Below are positions 1-5,652 of a stretch of DNA of 8,241 bases, piece after piece. The notes beneath the pieces were generated by a model. That model saw nothing but the letters and a program-made list of their open reading frames with translations. It ran no database searches and was not told the origin of the DNA. This DNA is from Paracoccaceae bacterium (GTDB lineage Bacteria; Pseudomonadota; Alphaproteobacteria; Rhodobacterales; Rhodobacteraceae), in the NCBI GenBank assembly GCA_020441345.1, contig JAGRMK010000120.1, positions 1 through 8,241 on the forward strand, given 5' to 3'. Position numbers and translations under genes: made by a program. Positions within the stretch are counted from its first letter, which is position 1. Every line of letters begins with the position of its first letter.

Positions 1-494
1 TCATCGAGATGAACACCCGCCTGCAAGTCGAACACCCGGTAACGGAAGCGATCTTTGGCGTGGATCTTGTCCGCGAGCAGATCCGCGTCGCCGAAGGCCT
101 GCCGCTGTCGTTCACGCAGGACGATCTGGTGGTCAACGGCCATGCCATCGAGGTGCGCATCAATGCCGAGAAACTGCCCAGTTTCTCGCCCTGCCCCGGC
201 TTGGTGAACACGTTCCATGCCCCAGGCGGATTGGGTGTGCGGATGGATTCCGCGCTCTATGGCGGCTACAAGATACCGCCCTATTACGACAGCCTGATCG
301 GCAAGCTTATCGTGCACGGCCGTGACCGGGACGAGGCGCTGAACCGGCTGCGCCGGGCCCTGGGCGAGCTGATCATCGACGGGATCGATACCACCGTGCC
401 GCTGTTTTTCGAATTGCTGGCCGATCCCGACGTGCAGGCCGGGAATTACAATATTCATTGGCTGGAAAAGTTTCTGGCCGAAAAACTGGGGTGA
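1..494 (+). CDS. accC: Biotin carboxylase subunit of acetyl-CoA carboxylase (3' part)
   Basis: This is the C-terminal portion of biotin carboxylase, which carboxylates the biotin on BCCP with ATP and bicarbonate, the first half-reaction of malonyl-CoA formation for fatty-acid synthesis in the cytoplasm. The gene begins before the window; about 163 of the usual ~450 residues are present, read from base 3. The segment IEMNTRLQVEHPVTE at the very start is the family's active-site signature (the conserved Glu, Asn, Arg and second Glu line the ATP/bicarbonate site), and HAIEVRINAE carries the conserved catalytic-region Arg. PPYYDSLIGKLIVHG and the ending NIHWLEKFLAEKL match the normal C terminus, so the 3' end is intact. 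The biotin-carrier gene accB usually lies just upstream, outside the window. Downstream on the same strand is aat. Identification is very firm. Confidence 0.97.
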   Translation, partial: IEMNTRLQVEHPVTEAIFGVDLVREQIRVAEGLPLSFTQDDLVVNGHAIEVRINAEKLPSFSPCPGLVNTFHAPGGLGVRMDSALYGGYKIPPYYDSLIGKLIVHGRDRDEALNRLRRALGELIIDGIDTTVPLFFELLADPDVQAGNYNIHWLEKFLAEKLG

Positions 495-503
495 CGGGGG
501 CCA

Positions 504-537
504 AGGGGGGCGTTGCCCCCTGTTTCGGCTGCGCCGA
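504..537 (+). terminator. Tandem hairpin after accC, possible terminator
   Basis: Ten bases after the accC stop, AGGGGG at 504-509 pairs with CCCCCT at 516-521 and is followed by GTTT. A second small hairpin follows at once: TCGGC at 525-529 with GCCGA at 533-537 around a TGC loop. G-run/C-run hairpins of this type are frequent after genes in Rhodobacterales. The U-tract is short, so termination may be partial and aat may still be read from the accC transcript. Confidence 0.45.
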
Positions 538-605
538 GAACCGGGACTTGCGCGGCGGCAGCGCGGTCGCGAGACCCGCCGGCACCGTGTTTCTTCCAGA
601 ACATT

Positions 606-612
606 GAGGGGG
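606..612 (+). promoter_or_regulatory. Ribosome binding site of aat
   Basis: GAGGGGG ends five bases before the ATG at 618. It decides the start: an in-frame TTG at 513 would add 35 residues, but it lies inside the accC hairpin and encodes a Pro/Ala/Arg-rich stretch unlike the family. Confidence 0.7.
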
Positions 613-617
613 CGGCG

Positions 618-1283
618 ATGCGGCTGACGCCCGACTTGATCGTGAGAGCCTATGCCGCCGGGGTGTTCCCGATGGCCGAAACGGCATCGGACCCACAAAT
701 CCACTGGTTCGACCCCCGCCGACGCGGGATCCTGCCACTGGAGGGGTTTCATGTGTCCCGGTCGCTGCGGCGGACGCGGCGGCGGGGGGGCTTCCGGTTT
801 TCCTGTGACACTGATTTCGCGGGCGTTCTCGCGTCTTGCGCCGACCGCGAAACTACCTGGATCAATGACGAGATCGCACAGGTCTTTCTGGATCTGCACG
901 ACATCGGTCTGGCGCATTCCATCGAGGTCTGGACCCAGGACGGTGCCTTGGCCGGTGGGGTTTACGGTCTGGCGATCGGTGGCGGGTTCTTTGCCGAAAG
1001 CATGGTGTCGAAAGTCACCGACGGCTCGAAACTGGCGCTCGCCGAACTGGTCGCGCGGCTCACCGCGGGCGGGTTCCGGTTGCTGGACACGCAATACCTG
1101 ACGCCGCATCTTGCCAGTCTTGGCGGGATCGAGATCAGCCGCGCCGCCTATCGCCTGCGCCTGGAGAGCGCGCTGGCGGTTTCGGTGGATGCCGCCCGCG
1201 CCTTTGGCCCCGCGACTGCCGCCGATGGCGCGGTCTGGACCGCGGAAATCACAGGAAGCGGTGGATCGGCAGATGACCGATGA
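618..1283 (+). CDS. aat: Leucyl/phenylalanyl-tRNA-protein transferase
   Basis: Aat transfers Leu or Phe from aminoacyl-tRNA to N-terminal Lys or Arg of proteins, marking them for ClpS/ClpAP degradation in the cytoplasm. The 221-residue product has the family blocks in order: IHWFDPRRRGILPLEGFHVSRSLRR (residues 28-52, split here by wording only), TWINDEI at 80-86, AHSIEVW at 99-105, GGVYGLAIGGGFFAESM at 113-129, SKLALAELV at 137-145, and DTQYLTPHLASLGG at 157-170. Glu127 in AESM and Gln159 in DTQYL align with E. coli Glu156 and Gln188, both tied to catalysis. The ATG at 618 has a good ribosome site and gives the usual start of the domain. It follows accC by 123 bases on the same strand. Its last 35 bases overlap the 3' end of the opposing phospholipase D-like gene. 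Confidence 0.95.
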   Translation: MRLTPDLIVRAYAAGVFPMAETASDPQIHWFDPRRRGILPLEGFHVSRSLRRTRRRGGFRFSCDTDFAGVLASCADRETTWINDEIAQVFLDLHDIGLAHSIEVWTQDGALAGGVYGLAIGGGFFAESMVSKVTDGSKLALAELVARLTAGGFRLLDTQYLTPHLASLGGIEISRAAYRLRLESALAVSVDAARAFGPATAADGAVWTAEITGSGGSADDR

Positions 1284-2787
1284 GATAGGTCACCGCGCGT
1301 TTCAGCGCGTTGCTTTCGGGTTCGATATGGGTGGACACCGTCTCGCCCCGTGACCAGACGGGCCGGCGTCCGTCAAGCGCCACGGCAAAGGCGTTGTCGG
1401 GCGCGCGTGTCTTGTCGATCATCGCGCGCAGCGCCTTGACCAGGACCGGATCTTCGAACACCACGCCCATCTCGGTATTCAGAAACGCCGACCGCTGGTC
1501 GAAATTGAACGACCCGATGAAGGCCTTTCGGTCATCGACCAGAAAGGCCTTCGAGTGCAGCATGCGGCGCGGCTCGGAAAGCGCCGCGACCTCGTAGATC
1601 GACACGTTCTTGCCCAGCAACCGGTCGCGGGCCCAGCGATAGGCCCCGTAAACCAGCACGTTGTCGGCCATTGCCAGGCCGTTGGTGATGATCTCGACCT
1701 TGACACCCGTTGCCGCCAGCGACGCAAGAGCAGTCAGACCCTGCGTGCCGGGGACAAAATATGGCGTCACGATGCGCAGGCTGCGCGTCGCCTCGCGCAC
1801 CAGCGGCAACAGCGAGGCTGGCATCCAGCCATCGGGCTCGGTGCCCAGCGCCTTGTGCGGCGGATCGCCAAGGAAGGTCACGGTGGGCGTCCAGTGCAGC
1901 TGCTCCAGCACCAGCGCCCCCGCGGCGTCCTCAGGCCGGTGCAGCTTGGCCTCGCGCAGCCGTTCAACGGATCGGGGATGATCGAGATAGGCGGCGAGGC
2001 GTTTGCGAAACCGGCCAAGCCGGGTGCGCTTGCCCGGCCAGAGGGTGCGGATCGGCAGCGCAACGCCCGAGTTCCAGAACGCGTCAAACAGGGCCTCCGC
2101 GTCGCGCAGAACCTGCCCGGCCAGCAGCGTGTCGAGATCGTCGTAATCCCGATGCGGCGCCAGATCGCGCCCCGATGCCAGGCCAAAATACTCGTCTGCG
2201 ATGTTGCGCCCGCCGGTCAGCCCGACGCGCCCGTCGGCAAGCCACAACTTGCCATGCATGCGCCGATTATACGGCAAGGCATTGAGCAGGATCTCGATCC
2301 CGCGCCGCACCCCCCGGTCGCGGTTGCGGATCGGGTTGAACAGACGCACCTCGATACCGGGATGCCGGTCGAGCGCACGATAGGCCGGATCGCGGTTCAA
2401 CACGTTGACATCGTCCAGCAGCATCCGAACGCGCACCCCCCGGTCGGCGGCCTCAAGAAGCGCGCGCGCCAGCAATCGCCCGCTCAGATCATCGTCCCAG
2501 ATGTAATACAGCAGATCCAGACTGCGCCCCGAGAGTTGCGCCAAGGCAAGCCGTTGTCGCAGCGCCTGCGCCGGGTCGTCGATCAGGGCGACGGCACTTT
2601 GTCCGGCGTGGCGGTCTTCGTGCGGCGCAAGAAGATCATCCAGGGGCGTTCCCTGCCCCGGCGCGATCGCCGTGGACGGGGCCCCCCGGTTACGTTTGGC
2701 GAAACGCCCGGCCGACCAGATCGACACCAGGCTTGCCGTCACCAACAGGGACGGCACAATCAGCCCCCACACAAGCCAGGTGTTCAT
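1249..2787 (-). CDS. Membrane-anchored phospholipase D / cardiolipin synthase-like protein (ClsC-like)
   Basis: This 512-residue protein belongs to the phospholipase D superfamily, whose two HKD motifs join to form one active site that works through a phosphohistidine intermediate. Motif 1 is H178-x-K180-x4-D185, followed by the typical GGRNIADEYFG (192-202); motif 2 is H411-x-K413-x4-D418, followed by IGSFNFDQRS (424-433). The blocks LDLLYYIWDDDLSGRLL and VRMLLDDVN and the end LPIHRFL resemble E. coli ClsC (YmdC), which makes cardiolipin from phosphatidylglycerol and phosphatidylethanolamine. Residues about 5-26 form one hydrophobic N-terminal anchor. No usual ribosome site precedes the ATG; the start overlaps the stop of the upstream EEP gene (ATGA, 2784-2787), which implies translational coupling. 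Cardiolipin synthesis is the likeliest role; another phosphatidyl transfer or hydrolysis remains possible, so no symbol is given. Confidence 0.9.
   Translation of the reverse strand: MNTWLVWGLIVPSLLVTASLVSIWSAGRFAKRNRGAPSTAIAPGQGTPLDDLLAPHEDRHAGQSAVALIDDPAQALRQRLALAQLSGRSLDLLYYIWDDDLSGRLLARALLEAADRGVRVRMLLDDVNVLNRDPAYRALDRHPGIEVRLFNPIRNRDRGVRRGIEILLNALPYNRRMHGKLWLADGRVGLTGGRNIADEYFGLASGRDLAPHRDYDDLDTLLAGQVLRDAEALFDAFWNSGVALPIRTLWPGKRTRLGRFRKRLAAYLDHPRSVERLREAKLHRPEDAAGALVLEQLHWTPTVTFLGDPPHKALGTEPDGWMPASLLPLVREATRSLRIVTPYFVPGTQGLTALASLAATGVKVEIITNGLAMADNVLVYGAYRWARDRLLGKNVSIYEVAALSEPRRMLHSKAFLVDDRKAFIGSFNFDQRSAFLNTEMGVVFEDPVLVKALRAMIDKTRAPDNAFAVALDGRRPVWSRGETVSTHIEPESNALKRAVTYLIGHLPIHRFL
1294..1316 (+). 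terminator. Possible weak terminator after aat
   Basis: CGCGC at 1294-1298 pairs with GCGCG at 1305-1309 around GTTTCA and is followed by TTGCTTT, starting 11 bases after the aat stop. It lies inside the opposing phospholipase D-like coding sequence, so part of this pattern may only reflect GC-rich codons. Confidence 0.25.
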
Positions 2788-3503
2788 GGTGTCAGCCTGA
2801 TCTGCGCGCGGATCGGAAGATGATCCGAGGCCAGCCGCGCAAGCGGCGTGTCAAGCGGTGCCAGATCGCGCAGTTCGGCCCGCGCGCACCCGATGATCCG
2901 GTCCAGCGCCAGCATCGGGCGGCGCGCCGGAAAGCTGGCCACCGTCCGGGCCGAGTGCACGGCCTCGAGCCCGGTCTTGAGCGGCATCAGCGAACACCCC
3001 GGCCCCTGGCGCCATTCGTTCAGATCGCCCATCATCACCGTCGGGCGATCCGCGCCGATTTCATCGGCCAGACGCCGCGCCTGAACCAGGCGCGACCCTT
3101 TCAACAGCCCCAAATGCGCCGCGATCACCCTGAGCGGCTGACCGGCGATGCGCAGATCGGCGACGATGGCGCCGCGCGGTTCCAGCCCCGGCAGGGTGAT
3201 CACGCGCGCGTCCTCAAGTTCTGCATTGCGAAACAGGATCAGGTTACCGTGCCAGCCATGGGCCAGATCGCCCAGACGGTCGCTGATCGGCACCGGCGTG
3301 AGGCCCGTGGCCTCGCGCAGCGCGCGCAGGTCCAGCACCCCGCGCCGATCCCCGAACCGGCGGTCTACCTCTTGCAGCGCGACCAGATCGGCACCCAGTT
3401 CGCGGATCACCGAGATCGTGCGGCGTGGATCGCGCCGATAGTCGCTGCCGACCCCCTTGTGGATATTGTAGGAACCGGCAATCAGGGTTTTTCGATGGGG
3501 CAT
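2784..3503 (-). CDS. Endonuclease/exonuclease/phosphatase family protein
   Basis: This 239-residue protein has the full set of motifs of the metal-dependent EEP (exonuclease III/DNase I/sphingomyelinase) fold: YNIHKG with Asn13, LQEVD with Glu45, GNLILFR at 86-92, HLGL with His130, GDLNEW with Asp160 and Asn162, LDRIIG with Asp201, and SDHLP with Asp227-His228. Members hydrolyse phosphodiesters in nucleic acids, lipids or small phosphates, so the substrate cannot be told from sequence. No signal peptide or membrane segment is seen. It is the first gene of a two-gene minus-strand operon and overlaps the phospholipase D-like gene by 4 bases. E. coli keeps a comparable pair, ybhP (EEP) next to clsB, which suggests a role linked to phospholipid metabolism. 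The ATG at 3503 gives the normal distance to YNIHKG although its ribosome site is poor. Confidence 0.9.
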   Translation of the reverse strand: MPHRKTLIAGSYNIHKGVGSDYRRDPRRTISVIRELGADLVALQEVDRRFGDRRGVLDLRALREATGLTPVPISDRLGDLAHGWHGNLILFRNAELEDARVITLPGLEPRGAIVADLRIAGQPLRVIAAHLGLLKGSRLVQARRLADEIGADRPTVMMGDLNEWRQGPGCSLMPLKTGLEAVHSARTVASFPARRPMLALDRIIGCARAELRDLAPLDTPLARLASDHLPIRAQIRLTP

Positions 3504-3532
3504 CGGGCTCGGATTTCAGTTGTGTTGCGATC

Positions 3533-3561
3533 AATATGGGGCCACGAGGGAGTCAGCGCAA
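3533..3561 (-). promoter_or_regulatory. Candidate promoter of the EEP-phospholipase D operon
   Basis: On the minus strand, TTGCGC (3561-3556) and CATATT (3538-3533) are separated by 17 bases and lie about 30 bases upstream of the ATG at 3503. Matches to sigma-70 boxes are 3 of 6 and 4 of 6. This is the best candidate in the segment but is weak by sequence alone. Confidence 0.3.
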
Positions 3562-3601
3562 GAAACCGCCGCCGAAATGGTGTCCCTTGCGCGGGGCGGG
3601 C

Positions 3602-3618
3602 CTGGACGGACTGTCCAG
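3602..3618. repeat. Perfect 6-bp inverted repeat
   Basis: CTGGAC (3602-3607) and GTCCAG (3613-3618) flank a 5-base centre. It lies in the gene-free region about 100 bases upstream of the EEP start, and no U-tract follows on either strand. It could be a protein-binding palindrome or a small hairpin; nothing shows which. Confidence 0.4.
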
Positions 3619-3634
3619 ACCTTCGGCGCGGGCA

Positions 3635-3657
3635 CGGTGCAAGCCTTGTTTGCACCG
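3635..3657. repeat. Perfect 8-bp inverted repeat CGGTGCAA-N7-TTGCACCG
   Basis: CGGTGCAA (3635-3642) and TTGCACCG (3650-3657) are exact reverse complements around a 7-base centre. No U-tract follows on either strand, which argues against a terminator. The same 8-mer TTGCACCG recurs at 7829-7836 in the edd control region. It sits between the divergent EEP and gamma-glutamyltransferase sides, where a regulator site would be expected. Confidence 0.5.
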
Positions 3658-3719
3658 CCAGCATGCACGAAAAGCCGGATTTGGCAGCGCAAAAAAATTT
3701 GCCCTTATGCCCCAATCGG

Positions 3720-3779
3720 GTGACGCATCCCATCGCGCCAGGCTATATCTTTGATTGTATTCGGTTATCCAGTTATTTC
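3720..3779 (+). promoter_or_regulatory. Candidate promoter zone for the leader of the gamma-glutamyltransferase gene
   Basis: The stretch from about 3690 to 3790 is clearly richer in A+T than its surroundings. Two sigma-70-like pairs occur on the plus strand: GTGACG (3720-3725) with TATATC (3744-3749), spacing 18, and TTGATT (3751-3756) with TATTTC (3774-3779), spacing 17. Transcription would begin at about 3756 or 3786. Neither box pair is close to consensus, so the zone is better supported than either exact promoter. Confidence 0.4.
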
Positions 3780-3780
3780 C

Positions 3781-3991
3781 ATGAAGTATTTGCGGCCGGA
3801 TCCACGAATGGCGTGCCAACCGTTTTCGCTGCGTCGCCCGGTCAGGGTGCTCTGCATCGAAAGGGGGGTTTGACCGGCAAGCAACGCAAGTCGTGGCATA
3901 TCTGTCGAGGCAACTCGCGGGGACATGCGGCATCCGTGCCCGGCGAACCCGCAGCCAATCAAAGGCCGGTCCTTCGGGACCGGCCATTTTT
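3781..3991 (+). promoter_or_regulatory. Structured leader RNA with terminator, possible attenuator or small RNA
   Basis: This stretch lies between the candidate plus-strand promoters and an intrinsic terminator, with no recognised gene. CCGGTCA (3838-3844) can pair with TGACCGG (3871-3877), and GACCGGC (3872-3878) can instead pair with GCCGGTC (3965-3971), the 5' arm of the terminator, so the two states exclude each other. Small stems also form at 3906-3917 (CGAG-GCAA-CTCG) and between GCGGG (3917-3921) and CCCGC (3948-3952). A short reading frame from ATG 3781 (30 codons) or ATG 3808 (21 codons) ends with TGA at 3871-3873, exactly at the switching segment. Only the 3808 start has any ribosome site (GGA at 3798-3800). 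It could be a leader that attenuates the downstream gene, or a free small RNA of about 200 bases. No known riboswitch, tmRNA, 6S or SRP RNA was recognised. Confidence 0.4.
3964..3991 (+). terminator. Strong rho-independent terminator
   Basis: GGCCGGTCC (3964-3972) and GGACCGGCC (3977-3985) form a perfect 9-bp stem closed by a C(TTCG)G tetraloop, followed by ATTTTT (3986-3991). The T-run orients it on the plus strand; the minus-strand side has only TTT. No recognised plus-strand protein gene lies upstream, since the nearest, aat, ends 2.7 kb away, so it must end a leader, a small RNA or read-through transcription. It lies 68 bases before the ATG at 4060. Confidence 0.9.
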
Positions 3992-4049
3992 CCCTCAGAC
4001 GCTCTTTTCTTTTCCGGCCCGGCGCCTATCCTGCGCAAAACCCCATCGC

Positions 4050-4054
4050 AGGAG
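4050..4054 (+). promoter_or_regulatory. Ribosome binding site of the gamma-glutamyltransferase gene
   Basis: AGGAG ends five bases before the ATG at 4060. It fixes the start and rules out a longer in-frame reading from 3925, which would run through the terminator. Confidence 0.75.
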
Positions 4055-4059
4055 CCTCC

Positions 4060-5646
4060 ATGCGCGATTTCCAACGTCCCGGCCGGTCGGCGGTCTATGC
4101 CGACAACGGCATGGTCGCGACCTCGCATCCGCTTGCCGCCCAGGTGGCCATTGGCCTCTTGCGTGAGGGCGGAAACGCGGTCGATGCGGCAATCGGCGCC
4201 GGGGTGCTGCTGGGCCTGTGCGAACCGCAGATGACCGGGCTTGGCGGCGATTGTTTCGCGCTGGTAAAACCGGCAGGCGAAGAGCGCATCGTGGCACTGA
4301 ACGGGTCGGGCCGTGCCCCCGCCGGGCTGGATGCGCAGGCCATGCGCGACCGGGGCCTTGCCGCGGTTCCGGTGCACGGAGTCGAAGCGATCACCCTGCC
4401 CGGCGCTGTCGATGCCTTTTGCCGGTTGAACGCGGATTGGGGCCGCATGGATCTGCCGCAGGTGCTGGCCCCGGCGATCGGCTATTTCGACGCCGGTATC
4501 CCGGTCGCCCCGCGCGTCGCGCAGGATTGGGGCGAAATGGACCGTCTGCATGGCGCGGCAAGGCGGCACTACCTGCGGGACGGGCGTGCGCCCCGCGTCG
4601 GTGAACGCTTCGCCGCCCCCGGTCAGGCCGAGGTGCTGCGCCAGATCGCCGCCAAGGGGCGCGCGGGGTTCTATGAAGGGGCCGTTGCAGAGGATCTGAT
4701 CGACAGCCTGCGCGCCCTGGGCGGGTGTCACACGCTCGACGACATGGCTGCGGTCGCCTGCGCGTATTCCGAACCGGTCAGCGGGATCTATCGTGGCACC
4801 GAGTTGCTGGAACACGCGCCAAACGGTCAGGGCGCGACCGCGATCCTGCTGCTGAACATCCTGGCGCAGTTCGATCTGGCCGGGCTCGATCCGCTGGGCG
4901 CCGACCGCGCGCATCTTGAAGCCGAGGCGACGCTTCTGGCCCATGATGCCCGCGACAGGTTTCTGGCGGATGCCGACGCGACGACTCGGCTGGCGCATAT
5001 GCTGGCACCCGAAACCGCCGCCCGGCTGGCCGCACTGATCGATCCGCAGCGCGCGCAGGCGCCGGTCGCCCCGTTGACCGAGGCGATCCATCGCGACACG
5101 GTCTATCTGACCGTCGTCGACAAGGACCGCATGGCGGTATCGCTGATCTATTCGATCTTTCACAGCTTTGGATCGGGCCATGCGTCGGATCGCTACGGCA
5201 TCCTGTTCCAGAACCGGGGCGCGGGGTTCACCTTGCAGCCCGGGCACCCCAACGAGGCGGCGGGCGGCAAGCGCCCGATGCACACGATCATTCCCGGCAT
5301 GTTGCGCAAGAACGGACGCGTGATTCTGCCGTTCGGGGTGATGGGCGGGGCTTATCAACCCTGTGGACACGCACGGCTGGTGTCGAACCTGGTCGACTAC
5401 GGGATGGATCTGCAATCGGCCATCGATGCACCACGCGCCTTTGCCGGGCTGTTTTCGGGCAAGGACGGCATGGGGCTGGAAACCGGGTATGACGCCGGTG
5501 TTTACGCGGCGCTGGCCGCCAAGGGGCACAAGATGCGCTGGTCCGACGAGCCGCTGGGCGGCACCCAGGCGATCCTGCTTGACGACAGCGGCGTGTTGAT
5601 TGGCGCCTCGGACCCGCGCAAGGACGGCTGCGCGCTGGGGTATTGA
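4060..5646 (+). CDS. Gamma-glutamyltransferase family protein (YwrD-like)
   Basis: This 528-residue protein is an N-terminal-nucleophile hydrolase of the gamma-glutamyltranspeptidase family. Such proteins cut themselves into two chains just before a Thr, which becomes the catalytic residue. Thr347 in HRDTVYLTVVDKD aligns with E. coli Thr391 (TTHYSVVDKD). Other family blocks are GGNAVDAAIGAGVLLGLCEPQMTGLGGDCF (from Gly38, two adjacent blocks), KRPMHTIIPG, GVMGGAYQPCGH, and GASDPRKDGCALGY at the end. LNGSGRAP (80-87) replaces the DYREMAP of classical enzymes, so the Arg that binds the glutamate carboxylate is shifted or absent, as in YwrD-type members. There is no signal peptide, so it is probably cytoplasmic. 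The family includes glutathione hydrolases and cephalosporin acylases, and the substrate here is not predictable. Upstream lies a terminator-bearing leader; its stop is 6 bases from the stop of the opposing PIN gene. Confidence 0.93.
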   Translation: MRDFQRPGRSAVYADNGMVATSHPLAAQVAIGLLREGGNAVDAAIGAGVLLGLCEPQMTGLGGDCFALVKPAGEERIVALNGSGRAPAGLDAQAMRDRGLAAVPVHGVEAITLPGAVDAFCRLNADWGRMDLPQVLAPAIGYFDAGIPVAPRVAQDWGEMDRLHGAARRHYLRDGRAPRVGERFAAPGQAEVLRQIAAKGRAGFYEGAVAEDLIDSLRALGGCHTLDDMAAVACAYSEPVSGIYRGTELLEHAPNGQGATAILLLNILAQFDLAGLDPLGADRAHLEAEATLLAHDARDRFLADADATTRLAHMLAPETAARLAALIDPQRAQAPVAPLTEAIHRDTVYLTVVDKDRMAVSLIYSIFHSFGSGHASDRYGILFQNRGAGFTLQPGHPNEAAGGKRPMHTIIPGMLRKNGRVILPFGVMGGAYQPCGHARLVSNLVDYGMDLQSAIDAPRAFAGLFSGKDGMGLETGYDAGVYAALAAKGHKMRWSDEPLGGTQAILLDDSGVLIGASDPRKDGCALGY

Positions 5647-5652
5647 GCGGGT

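Noticed and set aside
513..617. Longer aat with a TTG start
   Set aside because: The extension lies in the accC hairpin region, lacks a ribosome site and has no counterpart in Aat; the ATG at 618 has a good site.
1555..2823. A 422-codon plus-strand open frame antisense to the phospholipase D-like gene
   Set aside because: The opposite strand encodes a clear two-HKD protein; this frame is open only because of codon bias.
3684..3704. A-run with GCAAA/TTTGC palindrome as a minus-strand terminator
   Set aside because: The stem is short and AT-rich with the T-run inside the loop and arm rather than after the stem; no minus-strand gene ends just upstream.
2733..4166. A 477-codon plus-strand open frame antisense to the EEP gene
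   Set aside because: It runs through the EEP gene in antisense and the strong terminator into the next gene; no motifs and low-complexity composition.
3553..5529. A 658-codon open frame on the minus strand, antisense to the gamma-glutamyltransferase gene
   Set aside because: It is a shadow of a strongly GC3-biased gene; the product is Arg/Gln/Pro-rich with no family motif and it crosses the intergenic terminator region.
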